From the NCBI GenBank assembly GCA_012932865.1, contig SAXG01000026.1, forward strand, positions 186,001 through 250,000: 64,000 bases of DNA, written 5' to 3'. The notes beneath the pieces are model-generated. The model did not search any database, was not told the origin of the DNA, and worked only from the letters and a program-made list of their open reading frames with translations. Source of the DNA: Amylostereum areolatum (Eukaryota; Basidiomycota; Agaricomycetes; Russulales; Stereaceae). Position 1 is the stretch's first letter, and the number at the start of each line of letters is the position of its first letter. Below are positions 21,777 to 35,500 of this stretch, piece by piece. A program made the position numbers and the translations under genes.

Positions 21777-24700
21777 CTAGATGAATGCCAACTTCTCCCA
21801 ATATTTGAGATACGACAGAGCATCCTCATGACCGAGCGGACGCATCTCCGCGAGAGCGCGTGATGCTTGCACCGCGCGGATCGTGCTAAAGGAGATGTCT
21901 TCACCGAACACGCCCATCTTGAAGAACTCGACTAGACTGTGCGCAGAGGTGTGATCTTGGGAAGGGGACGAGACGACGGTTTGCACGCGCGCAAGCCACT
22001 CAGCGTACGGCAGCAACGGGAGACCGAGTTGCTTTCCGAAGGCGGAGAAGATAGCGTTCCACTGGGCAGGATGCGGAGAGATCAGATGTAACACGGGTGA
22101 AGATGAATGAGCCATCTCGAGCAGAACGCTCGCGGCGACATCGACCGGGACCCAGGATACCGTCTACAAGTCAGGGACGTCAGAAGTATAGGCGAATGTG
22201 GCGCTAAGAACGCCTACCCCAGACCGCGCTGGAAGAGCGCCGACCTGCTTGCTAACGCTGAGGAGCGCAGGTACCCACTCCTTCGTGTTCCATCCGCCGA
22301 TGCGGGTGTCTCCACTCAGCTGCCCCGACTCGCACGACGGTAACTTTGAGGTTTCGTTCCTGGCGCGCACCGAAAAGCACCTGTTCTGCAACCCACTTGC
22401 TTTCACCGTATCCAAATCCAGCTGCTATGCGCGCGTCTTCGAGGGGAACTTCATGGACGGAGTCACCGAGGGATGGTCTTCGGAGACACCGTAAGTAACC
22501 CACATAAATGGAATGTGTGAATGCGAGAACGTACTGAATGCCACGGAGACGGAGCTGACAAATAATATGTGCGCACCACCAGGTGCGGGCGAACGGGAGG
22601 CCAAGTCGACGAGGTCCTTGAGGCTGGCAATGAGTGACTCAAAGGCGCCCAGTCCGACGTTGAAGTCCACGCGCCAGGCTAGATGATTGTTTTTTGTGTG
22701 TGAGTATGGCCGGCTGGGAAAGAAGCGGAGTGTCATACCGTTATGTATGATGGAAGTCACTGAGTTCGATATCTGCAGGATGCGCAAAAGATAAGAATGG
22801 GCGCACGGCGGACAACAGTCACGCAATGTACCTCAGAGTAGGTCGACTCGTCCAGTCCAAGGCGCGGCCTTCCGTATTCGCACCCAACCAAGGTTATCTT
22901 GTCTTCCGAAAGAAGATCAACCTCCAACCCCCACCTTCTTGAATGCTTCAGCTTGACGAGCTTGTGGATCGGAAGCCCCGCCGAAGGCATCCCGGTTCAG
23001 AGCGAAAACACGCTTCACAGTTGGGTCTGATGCGAGCTGAGCCAGCAGATGACATCCCAGCCGCCCGGTACTTCCAGTGAGTAATACTGTCGCTCCGTCG
23101 GGCTCAGGCGAATCTACCCGAGGAGATCCGAGGACTTGTATTTGGTATTTTGCGACCATTGCGTTCATTGCGTTGGCCCTGGCCGCCGCCTCGGCCGCCT
23201 CATCGTGAGGGAGCATGTGGTCCGTGATGACGTTGTACACGAAGTCACTCAGGGAGCAGATGGTGGGATGCGAATAAACGAAGCCGTGAGGGATGGCATG
23301 TAGAGGTGTTTCCGTGGAGACCCTGAGTGCGTGCATGATAGTATTCCTGATCCACGTTGCTTGTAGACTGAATTACTTTCAGCACGAGAGGGAGATAAAC
23401 GAAAAGAAGTTTACTTGCCTGTCGCAACCGTATTGAAAGATATCGTCATTGTCCGACAACGGAACTTGAACGACACGGCGCACACTGCCGCCTACAAACT
23501 CTTTCGTCGTTGTTGGTGTCCACCGGGCTGGTGGTGCATATTCGACCTGCGACGAGTCTTTGACAGCGTCATAAAGAGCGTCGATTTCTTGATCGTATGA
23601 CCGCAGGGAGACATGGCGACGAGGAGTACCCTTAGGCGTGAACTCCATTAGCTTGTTGGGACGAGTGACCATGATCATCTAGATAACTTGTGAGACGGCG
23701 AGATAAACTGAAGCACTGAGCATACCTCTTTAAAGATGCGAGAATGAGTTGGCGCGTGCTCGTTAACTTTGATGACTGTTGGCCTGAATATCGATCGTAT
23801 CCTTAATACACGCTCCTCGCTCACGAATCCGGAAAACAGACCCACCAGATGTCGTTGCGGAACTTCGTGAGTAGGGCTTCGTCAGTGGGGTCGAACAACT
23901 CTTTCGGTTGGATAAGAACACCGTTCTGGAAGCGACCGCGTCCGAACATAATGGCTGCCAATGATACGTGGGTCTTGGATGAAAATGCTCTCTAAAGGCA
24001 AGAGACACGATAAGCGGGAGTTTAATTTGACGAATGAGACACATACCTAGAGGGACCGGGTTTGTCTGAGATGAAACATATGAGGACGAGATACAGATTC
24101 GGTGTCGAGTATCGTACCTTCTCTCCCGTAGAAAGCGTAAGTTGATCATCCACTCGTCCGAACACCCGCCAGAAGCCAGGTTGCGTGGGATGCTCTTGAA
24201 GAAGGTCGTTCGATGCAAATGCCGGAACATCATGCAAGACGGTGTTCGTGACGTTTGGAGAAAACTTGGGAGATGCCTATATGATAGCGTCGTCGTTAGG
24301 GGATTGAGGAAATTGTGTAGGATAAGGCACGGACGAGGATAACAGGCTCGCATATCCCGGTCATGCCTTCTTGTGGGATCATTGCAGAGTCGAGGTGCGG
24401 AGAAATCTTGAAGTATTCCCAGTTGTCCTTGCTTGGTGACGCCGGGATAGTCATGCTGATCGCGCCTGCCTCGGTCCTAAAGATACATTATGGGCTATCG
24501 ATCCAAGGAGTATAATATACGTACGACCCGTAAAAGGGGACCAGAATAACTCCTAGATCGATAAGTTCATCTCCGACCTTCTTGTTCATAGGAGCTCCGC
24601 CAAATACCTAAGTTTGAATGATTGGATTGGCATGTAAGAGGACGCAGAAAATTGTACTTGCGATGGCTTTTATACGCTTCATCACGTCAAAATTTTCGGG

Positions 24701-25979
24701 AGACCGCGCCCAAGCCTGATGAACAAACCGTTGCAGGGCATGCGCATAGAGAATACAGCAAACATACCTCGACGAAAGCGGGAACACAATACACAATTTC
24801 GCACTTCGTGGCATCGATCGCGGTAAGGAAGGTTTCCGGCGTGGGGAGGACAGGCGGGTTGGCTGGTTTGAAACAAGCCATAACGATGCCAACGCAAGTC
24901 TAGAGAGGTCATGAGCCACTGCGAGGATAACACGAATATCAACATACCGTCCAAACAATTTGAATGGCGCCCATGGCGTCTAGACGAAACATAAGAGCAC
25001 AGGCCGCCAAGGTAGACAAGAGAGCTCACGGAACAAGGGCAGTGAATGCGCGGCAAGGCGATTTCCACAGAGGTCAACTTGGCCGTTCCCTGTGAGGTCG
25101 AAGGTGCTCAGTACGAGAACACAAGTGCGACGCAGTTATACGTACAGATCACAAGCCCCCATCGCAAGAAGTTGCGGTTTGTCATCTTGATGGGTTTCGG
25201 AAACGAGGTCGAGCCTGGGAGATAAGCTTGAGCCCCGTTGCTGCAAATGAACGATAAAAAAGACCCACCTGACGTATGTAAAATGAGAACCGGGTGGTCC
25301 ATGTCCATTGGACGCGGCTGGGCACCTTCCAGTTCACCGCCGTTCTCGCCATACAGATCAGGAAATTGAGGCATTGGCAAAACCTGTACCACGTAGCCGT
25401 CCTTCGCTAGCACCTCGACGGTTTGCTGGCCGAGCCGTTGCATCGCAGGATCGGGGCTTACGAAAAGCTGCAAAATCCCGGTGTTGCGAATGACATGAGC
25501 GATGGCGGTTGGCGAATTGCGAGTGGATATGGGAAACGGCGTGAAGCCCGAGTGCATGATACCAACCATAGTGGTGAACGTTGCGATCGAGTCTGATGAT
25601 GATCTCTAAGCTGGGCCCGAAGGGCATGAAGACATGTAGACTTACCAGCAACTGAAAGGATACCAATGGTCGGGGGATGACCGTCGGTCTTCGACTGCTG
25701 TTGCTCGGCATAGCGGCCCTCCAACGTTTTGAAATGTTCCAATACGATATGTGCAGCGCGACGAATGGCAAGATGAGCCTCTTCGTATGCGATCGTCTGC
25801 GTAGCACCGTCCTCGTTGGCGTAAACAAAAGAGGGGTGCCTCGGACTGTTCAACGCGTGATGGGCGAAGAGCTGGGGAATCGTTGGATCGTGGTCATCGA
25901 GATTGATAGGAGGGTGGGTGAATGTGGGGTTCTGTGGCCCTTGAAGGGTGGCGAGGCTAGAGAGATACGGGGTCAACAT
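21777..25979 (-). CDS. A-T-R adenylate-forming reductase (NRPS-like)
   Basis: Three-domain enzyme that activates a carboxylic acid with ATP, holds it on a phosphopantetheine arm and reduces it, usually to an aldehyde, with NADPH. Start MLTPYLSSLATLQG at 25979. A domain: VLILHTSGSTSFPKPIKMTN, SLPLFHAMG, VFGGAPMNKKVGDEL, PFYGSTEAGAIS, GFWRVFGRVDDQLTLSTGEK and FGRGRFQNGVLIQPKELF. Carrier domain: IFQYGCDSLQATWIRNTI, with the Ser for the cofactor in the GxDSL-type motif (near 23400). R domain: VLLTGSTGRLGCHLLAQL (Rossmann TGxxGxxG), SVTSIIHNAWRVDFN and the YGESKWVAEQVLF catalytic Tyr-Lys pair. It ends at 21777. About ten short introns are needed and I found no frame break, unlike its neighbours. 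The substrate cannot be read from the sequence. Confidence 0.9.
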
Positions 25980-26532
25980 TCTTGGGATGGCGTTGAGCCT
26001 GAAGGCGGGAGACGCACCGATGATACACCTCCCAGACTCTCCATGTATATCAGCGGCGCTTGCCTAACTTCCGCCGTTCCCAAAACGGCGCTCGTGGGGA
26101 TAGTAACAAAAAATGTGGTGGTCGATGGAAGTCAGCGGGAGGAATGCGCGGCCTTGCTCAGACTTCCAGTGCGCCAAACTGCTGGGAACCCGCCGGGAAG
26201 TCATGCTGGTCTGCGCGTGCCTGTATGCCCGACTTCAACGTTTTGACTCTTGATGATTTCAACCTTTGAGCCTTCGTATCGACGATGGAGCGGTCCCTCG
26301 AACTTGAGCAAATTTTATTTGATCTGACAAGGACCAAACGAGCGTATCTACTCCCAGGCTGCGGGTACCGAAAGATCGCACTGTATGTCGAACTGGCAGC
26401 CTGCCACCTACTAATACAAACCCGGGTGCCCTTCTTCGACCGCGTGGGGCGAAACACCGCACTGTGACGATGCTTCCCCTCGGTGAAATCACACGGTCCG
26501 TCGGTTCCACACTTAGTATCCTCTGCGTCCCT
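25980..26532. other. Upstream flank of the A-T-R reductase
   Basis: Presumed promoter of the reductase and 3' flank of 7-TM copy 4. The open frames are antisense shadows or chance frames without motifs. Confidence 0.5.
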
Positions 26533-27949
26533 CTATGGCTCATCGCCCACGGACCCAACCTTCACCACGTCCTCAAACTCGGAACCCTGATCACGGTGTT
26601 CGTCTACCTCTCGCCTAATTTTGACTGCCATGTGATGCATCGGAAAGCCGTTGATGCTCCTATCTCCGTCTTCAACGCGGATTGGGCGAGTGGTGAACGG
26701 AGGGACTATGCGCGAATTACCGGTCAGACCAGTACTAGTGGTGGCTGCGTTAAATGTCGATGCTTGGAATGTAGAGTCGCGGCCAACGTGGAATCTGATC
26801 TGTAGAATGATAAGCAAGAACACGACGCCCTACGTATGTACCAATAGCTGTTAGCGATACCCTGCGAACCCAACACAACTAGCATCGTAGGGGGACTCAC
26901 AACAAGGGGCGTGATCAAGTCCAGCGCAGGATATTGTCCATTCGAGCCCACCAGATATGATACAAGGAGCGCAAGAACGCTGCCTGAATACAATGCGCCG
27001 CTCTCGACGAGGACCACGAGGACCGGGATCAAATTTCCTCGTCCTCCAGCGATCGTAGCTGAGCTCAGGCGCACCGATGCCATGACACGCCATGCAATCG
27101 CGCCTATACATATATTCGTATTAAAAGGGTCAATGAACACCACCCTTCCGGCTTGTTTCGTGATGAGAACTTACCCGTGGTCACCACGTTGATGCACATA
27201 GTCAATACAAAAAAAGTGGTGATCCAGCTTGATGCGGTGTGGAAGATCGTGGATCCTGGCCGCGCTTGCGAGAGTGACCAACAGACCACGTATCCGGCCG
27301 CTGAACATAAATCAAATCCATTAGTATTGTTGCAGTGCGACGAGGATCGCATTGAGCCTCACCAGTGTTCACAAGCAATACTAGAATCAAGGGCAGGGTG
27401 ATCAGCACTTTCTTCCCATAGACAACGTAATAACGCCATATCTGAAGCGTCTTGCATCAGTTTAACAAACGACAAAAAATCGAAGTGATATACCAGCATT
27501 CCATCTCCGATGGTCGTCTGTGTGACATAGAACACCGTCTTCGCAACTTGCAGTGGGTTGGATAGCAGTTCGTAATAAGCCACCGCTCCTCCGGGCTCGT
27601 TTATGTTCACAATAAATGCTTCAACGACCCTTACAAAATCTACGACCAGGTGCTACCCGTGAGAATCAGCACAGTATAAGTACCGGACGGGCGGGCGGCG
27701 TACCGAAGTCGCGATTGCCAGCATCACCGCTGCCACGGGAAGCACGAATTTGCGCTGACGACGATGGGTAGCATTGGTTCTCGCCGTGGATAACACAGAG
27801 GTTGTTGCTATAAAGAGCGTCAAGAATGCGCCTAGGTTCCTGCTGTCAGTGGCGTCCACGACAAGCGCATAGGAAGTAACACGGATACCGTAAACCAGCG
27901 TTTCGAGGAATAGCGCTAGAAGTTGCGAGAGGTCCAGTCGGATGCCCAT
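26533..27949 (-). CDS. 7-TM protein, Agaricomycete family (copy 4)
   Basis: Fourth member of the family, about 16 kb from the others and placed between the reductase and the PKS. Start MGIRLDLSQLLALFLETLVYG at 27949; first intron (gtatcc...cctag) at the family position, then AFLTLFIATTSVL. Further blocks are RQRKFVLPVAAVMLAIATS, VVEAFIVNINEPGGAVAYYE, TTIGDGMLV, VVYGKKVLITLPLILVLLVN, GYVVCWSLSQARPGS, WITTFFVLTMCINVVTTG, LIPVLVVLVESGALYSGS, LLVSYLVGSNGQYPALDL and the tail VVFLLIILQIRFHVGRDS, stop at 26533. All family landmarks are kept. Whether it belongs to the biosynthetic block, for instance as a sensor or membrane partner, is unknown; the family is common in Agaricomycete genomes outside such clusters. 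Confidence 0.87.
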
Positions 27950-29508
27950 TTGAGGAATAGACCCCAGGGCGGAAAGTGTGTGCAAAGCTTGGATGGGGGC
28001 AAGATGAGGAGGTAATGATGAGGACGATTACATAGATCCGTGCTTGAGACTGGGGACTATATGCACTGGAGAAACCGACCGGCGGCTCCACATCGGCGGT
28101 GATTAGGGGGGAAGGACTGAATCCAGAGGACCGTCTGCGTCTCCACCAGGAAAAGAATGCTCTGGCCTTCTCGGACGGCACACAGCGTGGCCGGGGAGAT
28201 TGGTCATCAACTTGAACAGCATACCTCAGGGCAGTGTTACACCCAAATCAGCCCTTGCGTCGAATTGGCATCGGCGAGGGTTTGAAACTAGTTCTCAACC
28301 ACGAGAAGAATCAGTGAGTCCTAGAATACGAAGCATGAAATTCTAGCCAGGTAGTCCGAGATGGAAGACGCCAAAATCTGAGGACGTTTTTAGCGTAGCG
28401 CCCCTCACCGTCATCAAAGGTCACGGAGCATGTCTGCGTATCTTACCGGTCGCATGACCTACATGCAAGCAGTTTGGGAGCAGGACCAATCACTGATTCT
28501 ATCAGCCGCGCACGAATGTGTGAAACATCTATCAAGAACATTCTGACCTTCGAATAGAGCAGCTTTAAAGGTTGAGGTTGATGTTAGGTGCACACCGTCA
28601 GCTCGAATAAGTAAGGGCGAACAGTCGGCGTTCACTGGCGTCGTTTGGCTGGATTCCTTTGTATGTTCGAGCGCCGCCGCCTGTGCTTCGCAAACTTGTC
28701 TGCGACCTGCAAGGAAAACAAATGTGATCATCAGAACTTCCAATGATGCAAAATTTTCGAGCCGTTGCAGTTGCGCTACTTGGTGTGAGTAATCTTATCC
28801 TGTATGTTCCGGGGTCCTCGCGCTAGGGGTGGGAGCAAGGTGTAGGTTAAGTAGGGTCAAGTGTGGGTGGCGCGTTCCGCGCCTGCGAGCAGACTCGGAT
28901 GACACCGTCCAAAGGGAATCCGCGGAGGCCACGGCGACGAAGTTGAGGTTGCAGCATGGAATACAAACCTGCAGCGCCGCTGAGCAGCTCACACTCACTT
29001 GTTCAACGTTCAATAATCAGCAATTTTCTCAGTACTGGCGGGCTTGAAGTTTAACTTGATGTGGCTTTGGTCAAGCTTTGCCGTGACCTGTCGACGTGCC
29101 GACGGCAAGTCCCGCCGGCGCGGGTCCATAATAATAGCAAGATAGGCGCCCCAGGCTCCAGCTGCTCACCGTCTCGGCAGCTGTCTGAGGTCTCCCCAGG
29201 TCTCCCAATAGACTCCCATCGTTTCCATCACCCATCGACTTGACTTCCATTGATTCGCCGCCACCCGTGGAACACAATGAGCGCTCTTCTTGCGGCTCCC
29301 TCTTCTTTCGACGAGTAACCTGAACCACGTTAATCCCGAGCACCAGGCTCGTATCTAGTTGCTGTGGATTCGAACGCTCCCAACATCCATCCTATACACA
29401 CCAAACATCAAAATGCCACTAACGCGAGCGCTTTTGCCACATAAGACAAGGCTTGTATCGTCATCCGCCCGCATTTTCCAACCGTAGGTTCTTCGTCTCA
29501 AGTGACGC
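27950..29508. other. Intergenic region upstream of the PKS
   Basis: About 1.5 kb between the divergent 7-TM copy 4 and the PKS, long enough for two promoters. Open frames near 28459-28743 and 29071-29343 (minus) have no known motif or convincing start context. No gene supported. Confidence 0.5.
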
Positions 29509-32500
29509 ATGGAACCCACGACTCCTTCGCACGCGCACGCTGCGAGCGCAAGCAAAATCGCCGTGGTGAGTCGTTCATCGCTGACCTCATGCAGCTCCGG
29601 TTGACATTGTAACGTCAAGGTGGGCATCGCAGCGCAGCTTCCGTCCGGCAGCTACTCCGAGAACGATCTCGACTACGAGTCCTTCTGGGACTTCCTCCGC
29701 ACGAAAGGCCAAGCTTATGAAGACATATCCCCCGCCCACTTTTCTTGCGACAGGTATGCCCCCATCGAAACCTTCAGCTCCTTGTCAGGCTTCTCAATTC
29801 GTCCTCCAACAGCTCCTCCGTCCCACTTTCCACACGTCGCGGCGCGTTTCTCAAGAACACCCAGAAGTTCGATAACCTGGCCTTTGGTATCAGCGGCCGC
29901 GATGCCAAAATCATGCCGTTCGCGGCGCGCCGTCTTGTTGAGCTCGCGTTCCTCGCCATGCTGGACTCTGGAATTGACTATCCGCGGTACCCGCACCGGT
30001 TGTTTCGTGGCTGGAACTAGTGGCACCCAGGTTGTCGTGCGTCCCCTTTCGTTTCTCGTTCATGCACTTCTTGATCTAGCTCTAGGACACGATCGACACT
30101 GAAGGCAGCTTTGCAAACCTCCCGAGCGCGATGGCTAACCGAATTTCTTACATCCTTGACATCTCCGGCCCATCGCTTTATCTCGACACGGCCTGCAGTT
30201 CTTCCTTGACCGCCCTTCACTTGGCAGTCCGCGCCATCCAAAGCGGCGATTGCACTGCAGCGCTGGTGGGAGCTTGTCAAATCAATCGGAGGTAGAGATC
30301 GTCCCGCATCGCTGTGTTTCTCTATCCTGACTTTTTCACTAGGGGCCTTGACTGGATCAACCACGGCCAAGGTGGAGTGCTATCCCCAGACGGTACATCG
30401 AAGCCGTTCGACGCAGACGCGAACGGGTTGGTCATGCAGTTCATTCTTGTCGTATACTCAATGACACTCCATAGATTTGGACGTGGAGAAGGTGGTGTTG
30501 TCATCGTGGTCAAGGCTCTGGAAAAAGCGCTCGAGGATAGCGACCATATATACTCTATCGTACGCCACTTTAGCCAGTTGCCCCGAGCCTAGTCCAATTA
30601 ACTTTTGACTTTAGGTCCTTGGCTCGGCGATCAGCTCGACTGGCAATCCAGCCCCGCTATACGTTCCCAATGGAACCACACAGCAAGCTTGCATGCAGTC
30701 AGCGTATCGTGAGGCTGGAGTAAGCCTTGCTGATATGGACTACATCGAATTGCATGCTCCAGGTACGTTGTCTTCTTCTTTACCTCGAGCCGACTCTGAT
30801 AGGCTTCCAGGGACTCCTGTGGGGGATCCAATTGAAGCCAATGCGGTTGGAGAGCTGTTCTCCGGGTCTCGCGATGTCACAATTGGAAGCGTCAAAGCGA
30901 ATATAGGGTAAGCTTACATGTTGTCTGAGCTTCGCCATCTTCACCGTCATGTCTAGCCACCTCGAATCGAGCGCGTTCCTGGCTTCGTTGGTCAAGGCCT
31001 GTCTTATGTTCGAGAAAGCGACAATACCCCCCAGCGTAAATTTAGCGAACCGAAACCCCGAGATACTTTGGGACCGTCATCGACTTAGAACCATGGATGC
31101 CCCTCAAGTGCTTGGAAAGTTGTTCTCCGTCCGGACAATCGATTATTTCGATTTCTGGTAACGGCATAGGAGGCTCTACTAGTCATATCGTCCTACAAGG
31201 TCCTCCCCCTGCGAAACTCACCGCCGTGCCCGCAAACCCGCAAACGCATATCTTGATTATAGTCGCTGGATTACACCCGAACGCAGTCGACCATATTGCG
31301 AGCAACATTCTGTCCCACCAGTTCGATGCCTACGCCGATCTCGCCAATACGGCTGTGCTTCTATCTCGCCGTGCCCGTCAACTCCCTTGGCGATCATTTG
31401 CGATACTCCAGCCCTCATCGGACCACCCCACAACACTGTCCTTTCCTCCTTCAAAGCTTGTACCTCGAACACCTCCACGGCTCGCCTACATCTTCAGCGG
31501 GCAAGGTCCTCAACATTTCGAGATGGGCAGGGAACTTTTTGCGCGCAACGCTGTCTTCAGGAGCAGCATCAACGAGATGGACGAAATCTACCAGCGTGTA
31601 TGCGGGTGCTCGTTCGTCGCAACGACGGGTCTGTTCACAGATGCATCGGTCAGCCCAGAGGTTACTCTATCTCCGAACGGCTGGCCAGTCGAAATTACAC
31701 TCCCCGCTCTAGCCATGGTGCAGATCGCGCTTTTTGACCTCCTTTCTTCCCTCGGACTTTGCGCAGATTTCATGATCGGCCATTCCGCAGGCGAAACGGC
31801 AATACTGTACGCTTCCGGCGCGGGGTCCAAGGCCATGGCCATGGAGATTGCGATCGCCCGTGGACGTGCAATGACGATCACGGAAACGCTAGGCGGCGGC
31901 ATGGCTGCATTGGCGTGTAGCGCAGCTCAGGCGGGAGCTATCATACAGCGCGTCCAGGAGGAATACGGACTTGATGAGATCCTCGAAATTTCTTGCTTAA
32001 ATTCACCTACATCGGTCGCAATCACAGGCTCATCTGCCCTTCTTGACAAAGCTATATCCATCGCTACTTCTGAGGGCATCTTCGCCCAGAAAATTCGTAC
32101 CATGGTACCAGGACATTCCTCGTATATGATGGCCTGCAAATCGGTGTACTGCTCAGAAATGGACAAGATATTTGCACACTATCCTGGCGAGCACAAGCCG
32201 CGCGTCCCCATTTACACAACCTGTACGACAGACACGACCGTCGACTCATTTACCCCGGATTATTTTTGGAGCAACGCTATCAATCCAGTCGACTTCACCT
32301 CTGCTGTCTCTTCGGCCCACTCTGTCCCATCAGCGACCACCCAAAATACTGTATTTGTGGAACTATCACCTCACCCAGCCTTAGCATCGTCGTTATTGGC
32401 CCACGAAATACCCGCGGAGTCGATCATCTGCCCAATGTCCAGGCCCCCCCGCGCCTCAACCACCCCTCATACCGAGAGCTCGCATCTCTCGGATGCACTT

Positions 32501-35500
32501 GGGAAACTTTCTCTTCTTGGCCTGAATAGCTTGGATTTGACCGGGTTGTATGGTAAGGTCGGGTACTTCAACCCATCATGGCTGAATCATCCGTTGGTCG
32601 AGCGCGATATCCCGCCGCCTCTTACACACGGCCAAGCACCTACCTTTTCCGCGTTGGGACAGCCACATTCAAGAGGCAATACGAACCTCCATCCGACCCT
32701 CGTACAACACGCTATTGGTGGCAGACCGATCATGCCAGCGACAGGCTTTATCGAGCTCGTGAGTTTTTCGCGCTGAGCGCTGATCGATGATCCCTCCCGC
32801 CCTGGTTCGTTATCTAACCTAAGTGCCGAGTTAGGTTCTCGAAGTTGGTGCGACGTATCCTGTGGGATATCGTGTTCACGTCGATCCTCCCTTTGCACCC
32901 GAACGGACGCGTGGACTTTGAGATGGGTCGCGAGGGTGTGAAGTGGTCGATTATGAGCTCTGAACGAGATCATCGAGTGCATGCTCAAGGATGCATGGAT
33001 ACACAGTCGGAGAAGGCTCTCTCTACGAAGCTCGATATTTCATCGATCAAGAATCGTCTACCGCCCCTTCCCGTCGACGGTAAGTCCAATAATTACCCCG
33101 TTCCGCTTGATCTGATGAAAGTTCCAGGGATATATGAGGATATGAGAGCGATCGCAGACTTCGGGCCCTCGTTCCAACGTATCCAGATGCTTTACGGTGG
33201 TCCATGTGAAGTACTGGTCGAAGTGCGCGGACTGTCAACAGACGAAGAGTAGGACCCTCTCCGACTCGTCGAGTATTGCTAACAGAAGCCGCTTTAGCCG
33301 GGAAGGCTACCTACTTCACCCAGCCTTGCTGGATGCTTGTTGCCATATTCTCCTCCATCCATCCATATCCCACGAGCATGACAGTAATATCTGTTTTCTT
33401 CCATCAAGCATGGACTCATTCACGTTATATCAACACGAGATCGGAGCGATGCAGAATTGGTTTTCTCATATCACCCTCGAATCTTGGGCCCCTGGTTCGA
33501 TTCAATCTTTTCACCCGGCGTTTTCACCTACTTACTGATCACCACCGCAGCACTTCGTTCATACAACGTTGACATAGCTGACGCTTCCGGGAACATGATA
33601 TGTTCGCTTGGAGGCTTCACCCTACAACAACATATCCTATCACCAGAATCTTCAAAGATCAGAGGATACGAGCTCGTCTGGCAGCCTGTCATTCCCGGTG
33701 CATCCCTTCCTTCCCTTCCCGACAAGTTCGTGCGCCCGGAGTCAAGCGATGCCAAGATGCTTTATACTGCTTTGGATGCACTAGCCATCTCTTCCATAAA
33801 AACGACGTTGGAATGTGGAGACCTCGATGTTGGACCTACGGTATGTCCTCTTCGTGTTGTGGGCGTCGCTTTATCTTACACTTTTGCTCCTTAGATTGAT
33901 CGAGAACGTTACCACGACGTCATGACCAAGTCGCGCGAAAGGGTCGTTTCTTTGCCCTCAGCTGAAGACCTGGAACTAGCGAAATCTCGCTGGCCCACGT
34001 ATTTTGAAGTCACGGAACGCATAGAGCGGGCAAATAAAGCGATTGTCAAGGTACTCATCGGTGTGTACTTTACGTTATCTAACCATCCTATCCCCAACCA
34101 TTCACCGCGATGCGAAGGCTGCCGTCGACGCGCTGTATAGCGACGATATCATGACGCGTTTTTATGGACCAGTAAGTCTCTATCATACAACTTGCGAGCT
34201 GGCAAAGGATACATTCATCAACGCGCTCGCCTCGCTACGACGATGTGGCAAACGCTTTGTTCGGGTACTTGAGGTGGGAGCAGGTGAGTATCCGCCAAAG
34301 TCTGACAGTCTGTTCAGCGACTGACCGTGTACACAGGAACCGGATCTTTGACAAGTCTCCTCCTGCCCGCATTGGAAGATCTATGCATAGGAACGCTCGT
34401 CGAGTATACCATCACAGACGTCTCGTTAACGCTGATGACACAGCTCGCAACCGAAAGCTCTTACAAGTACCTCATTCCAAGACCGTTCGATCTCTCCCAG
34501 TCGCCATCGTCCCAAGGCTTCTCCCCCGAATACTACGACATCATTGTAGCTCACCAGGTTCTACACGCGGTTCCCACTCTGGAAACCAGTTTAACCACTC
34601 TCCATTCCCTTCTTGTTCCGGGTAGGCTTTCTCATCGCCGTCGAACTCGATGGTGCTTCGTGGGCCTCCACCCCAGGGAGTCTGTGGCATGATTGGGTGT
34701 TTGGTTCGTTTTCGGAGTGGTTCGGCTACGCGGACGAGCGCTTGCATTGCAGCGTCTCACCAGCTGACTGGAAAAGGAAATTGGGAGAGACAGGATTTTC
34801 GAATGTGTTATCATCGGAAGAGGATGGCGGCGGCATCGAGTTCTTGCTGACTGCGCAGAAAACCGTCCCATATCCCGGATAACGCGTTGGATTACCCTGA
34901 CCTTCGTTCAACTCCACTGGACGAACTAGTGACGATACAATACCGGGCGGGTTTAGAGATGGCCATGCAAACGTCCTTACGGACTATCGACCCACAGCAA
35001 CCTGCTACCATACACATCCAGGCTATCACAGGGCCCGACGCAGACGCAGCGTTAGGTTTAATATCGACGCTCTCGAAGGAAGTTTCCAGCTTGGCGGCTT
35101 CGGCTCGCGGTGTTTGAGGACGAAGCCCACATAGCCTTTCACGATAAATAGCCTGTCTCGTTGGGGGCATCTGTACGAAGGAGGCGAAAACATTATCCAG
35201 TTTTCGCTAGATGGCTCCCCTCGTGTTCCCAAAGTCGTACCGCATGCAAGTTCACTCCGAATTGGATCAACAGATCCCCCAGACGCCCCGGACACTATAG
35301 GACCAATTCCTCTTCCGAGCCATCATATCAGGGTGGCCATAACGAAGCTCTCAACGCGGTGCACGCCATCTTCTGTCAGGGTATGGATCGGGCGCGTCAT
35401 AGAGAACAATGGACAATCCGCGTTTTCTCCAGGGCGAGTTGTGCTCGGGATATCACTCCAAGGGGAAGACCGGGACGTTGTTCAGGAGAGCCATGTACAT

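Noticed and set aside
25677..26246. 189-codon plus-strand frame opposite the A-T-R start
   Set aside because: It is antisense to the clear adenylation-domain N-terminus and has no motif.
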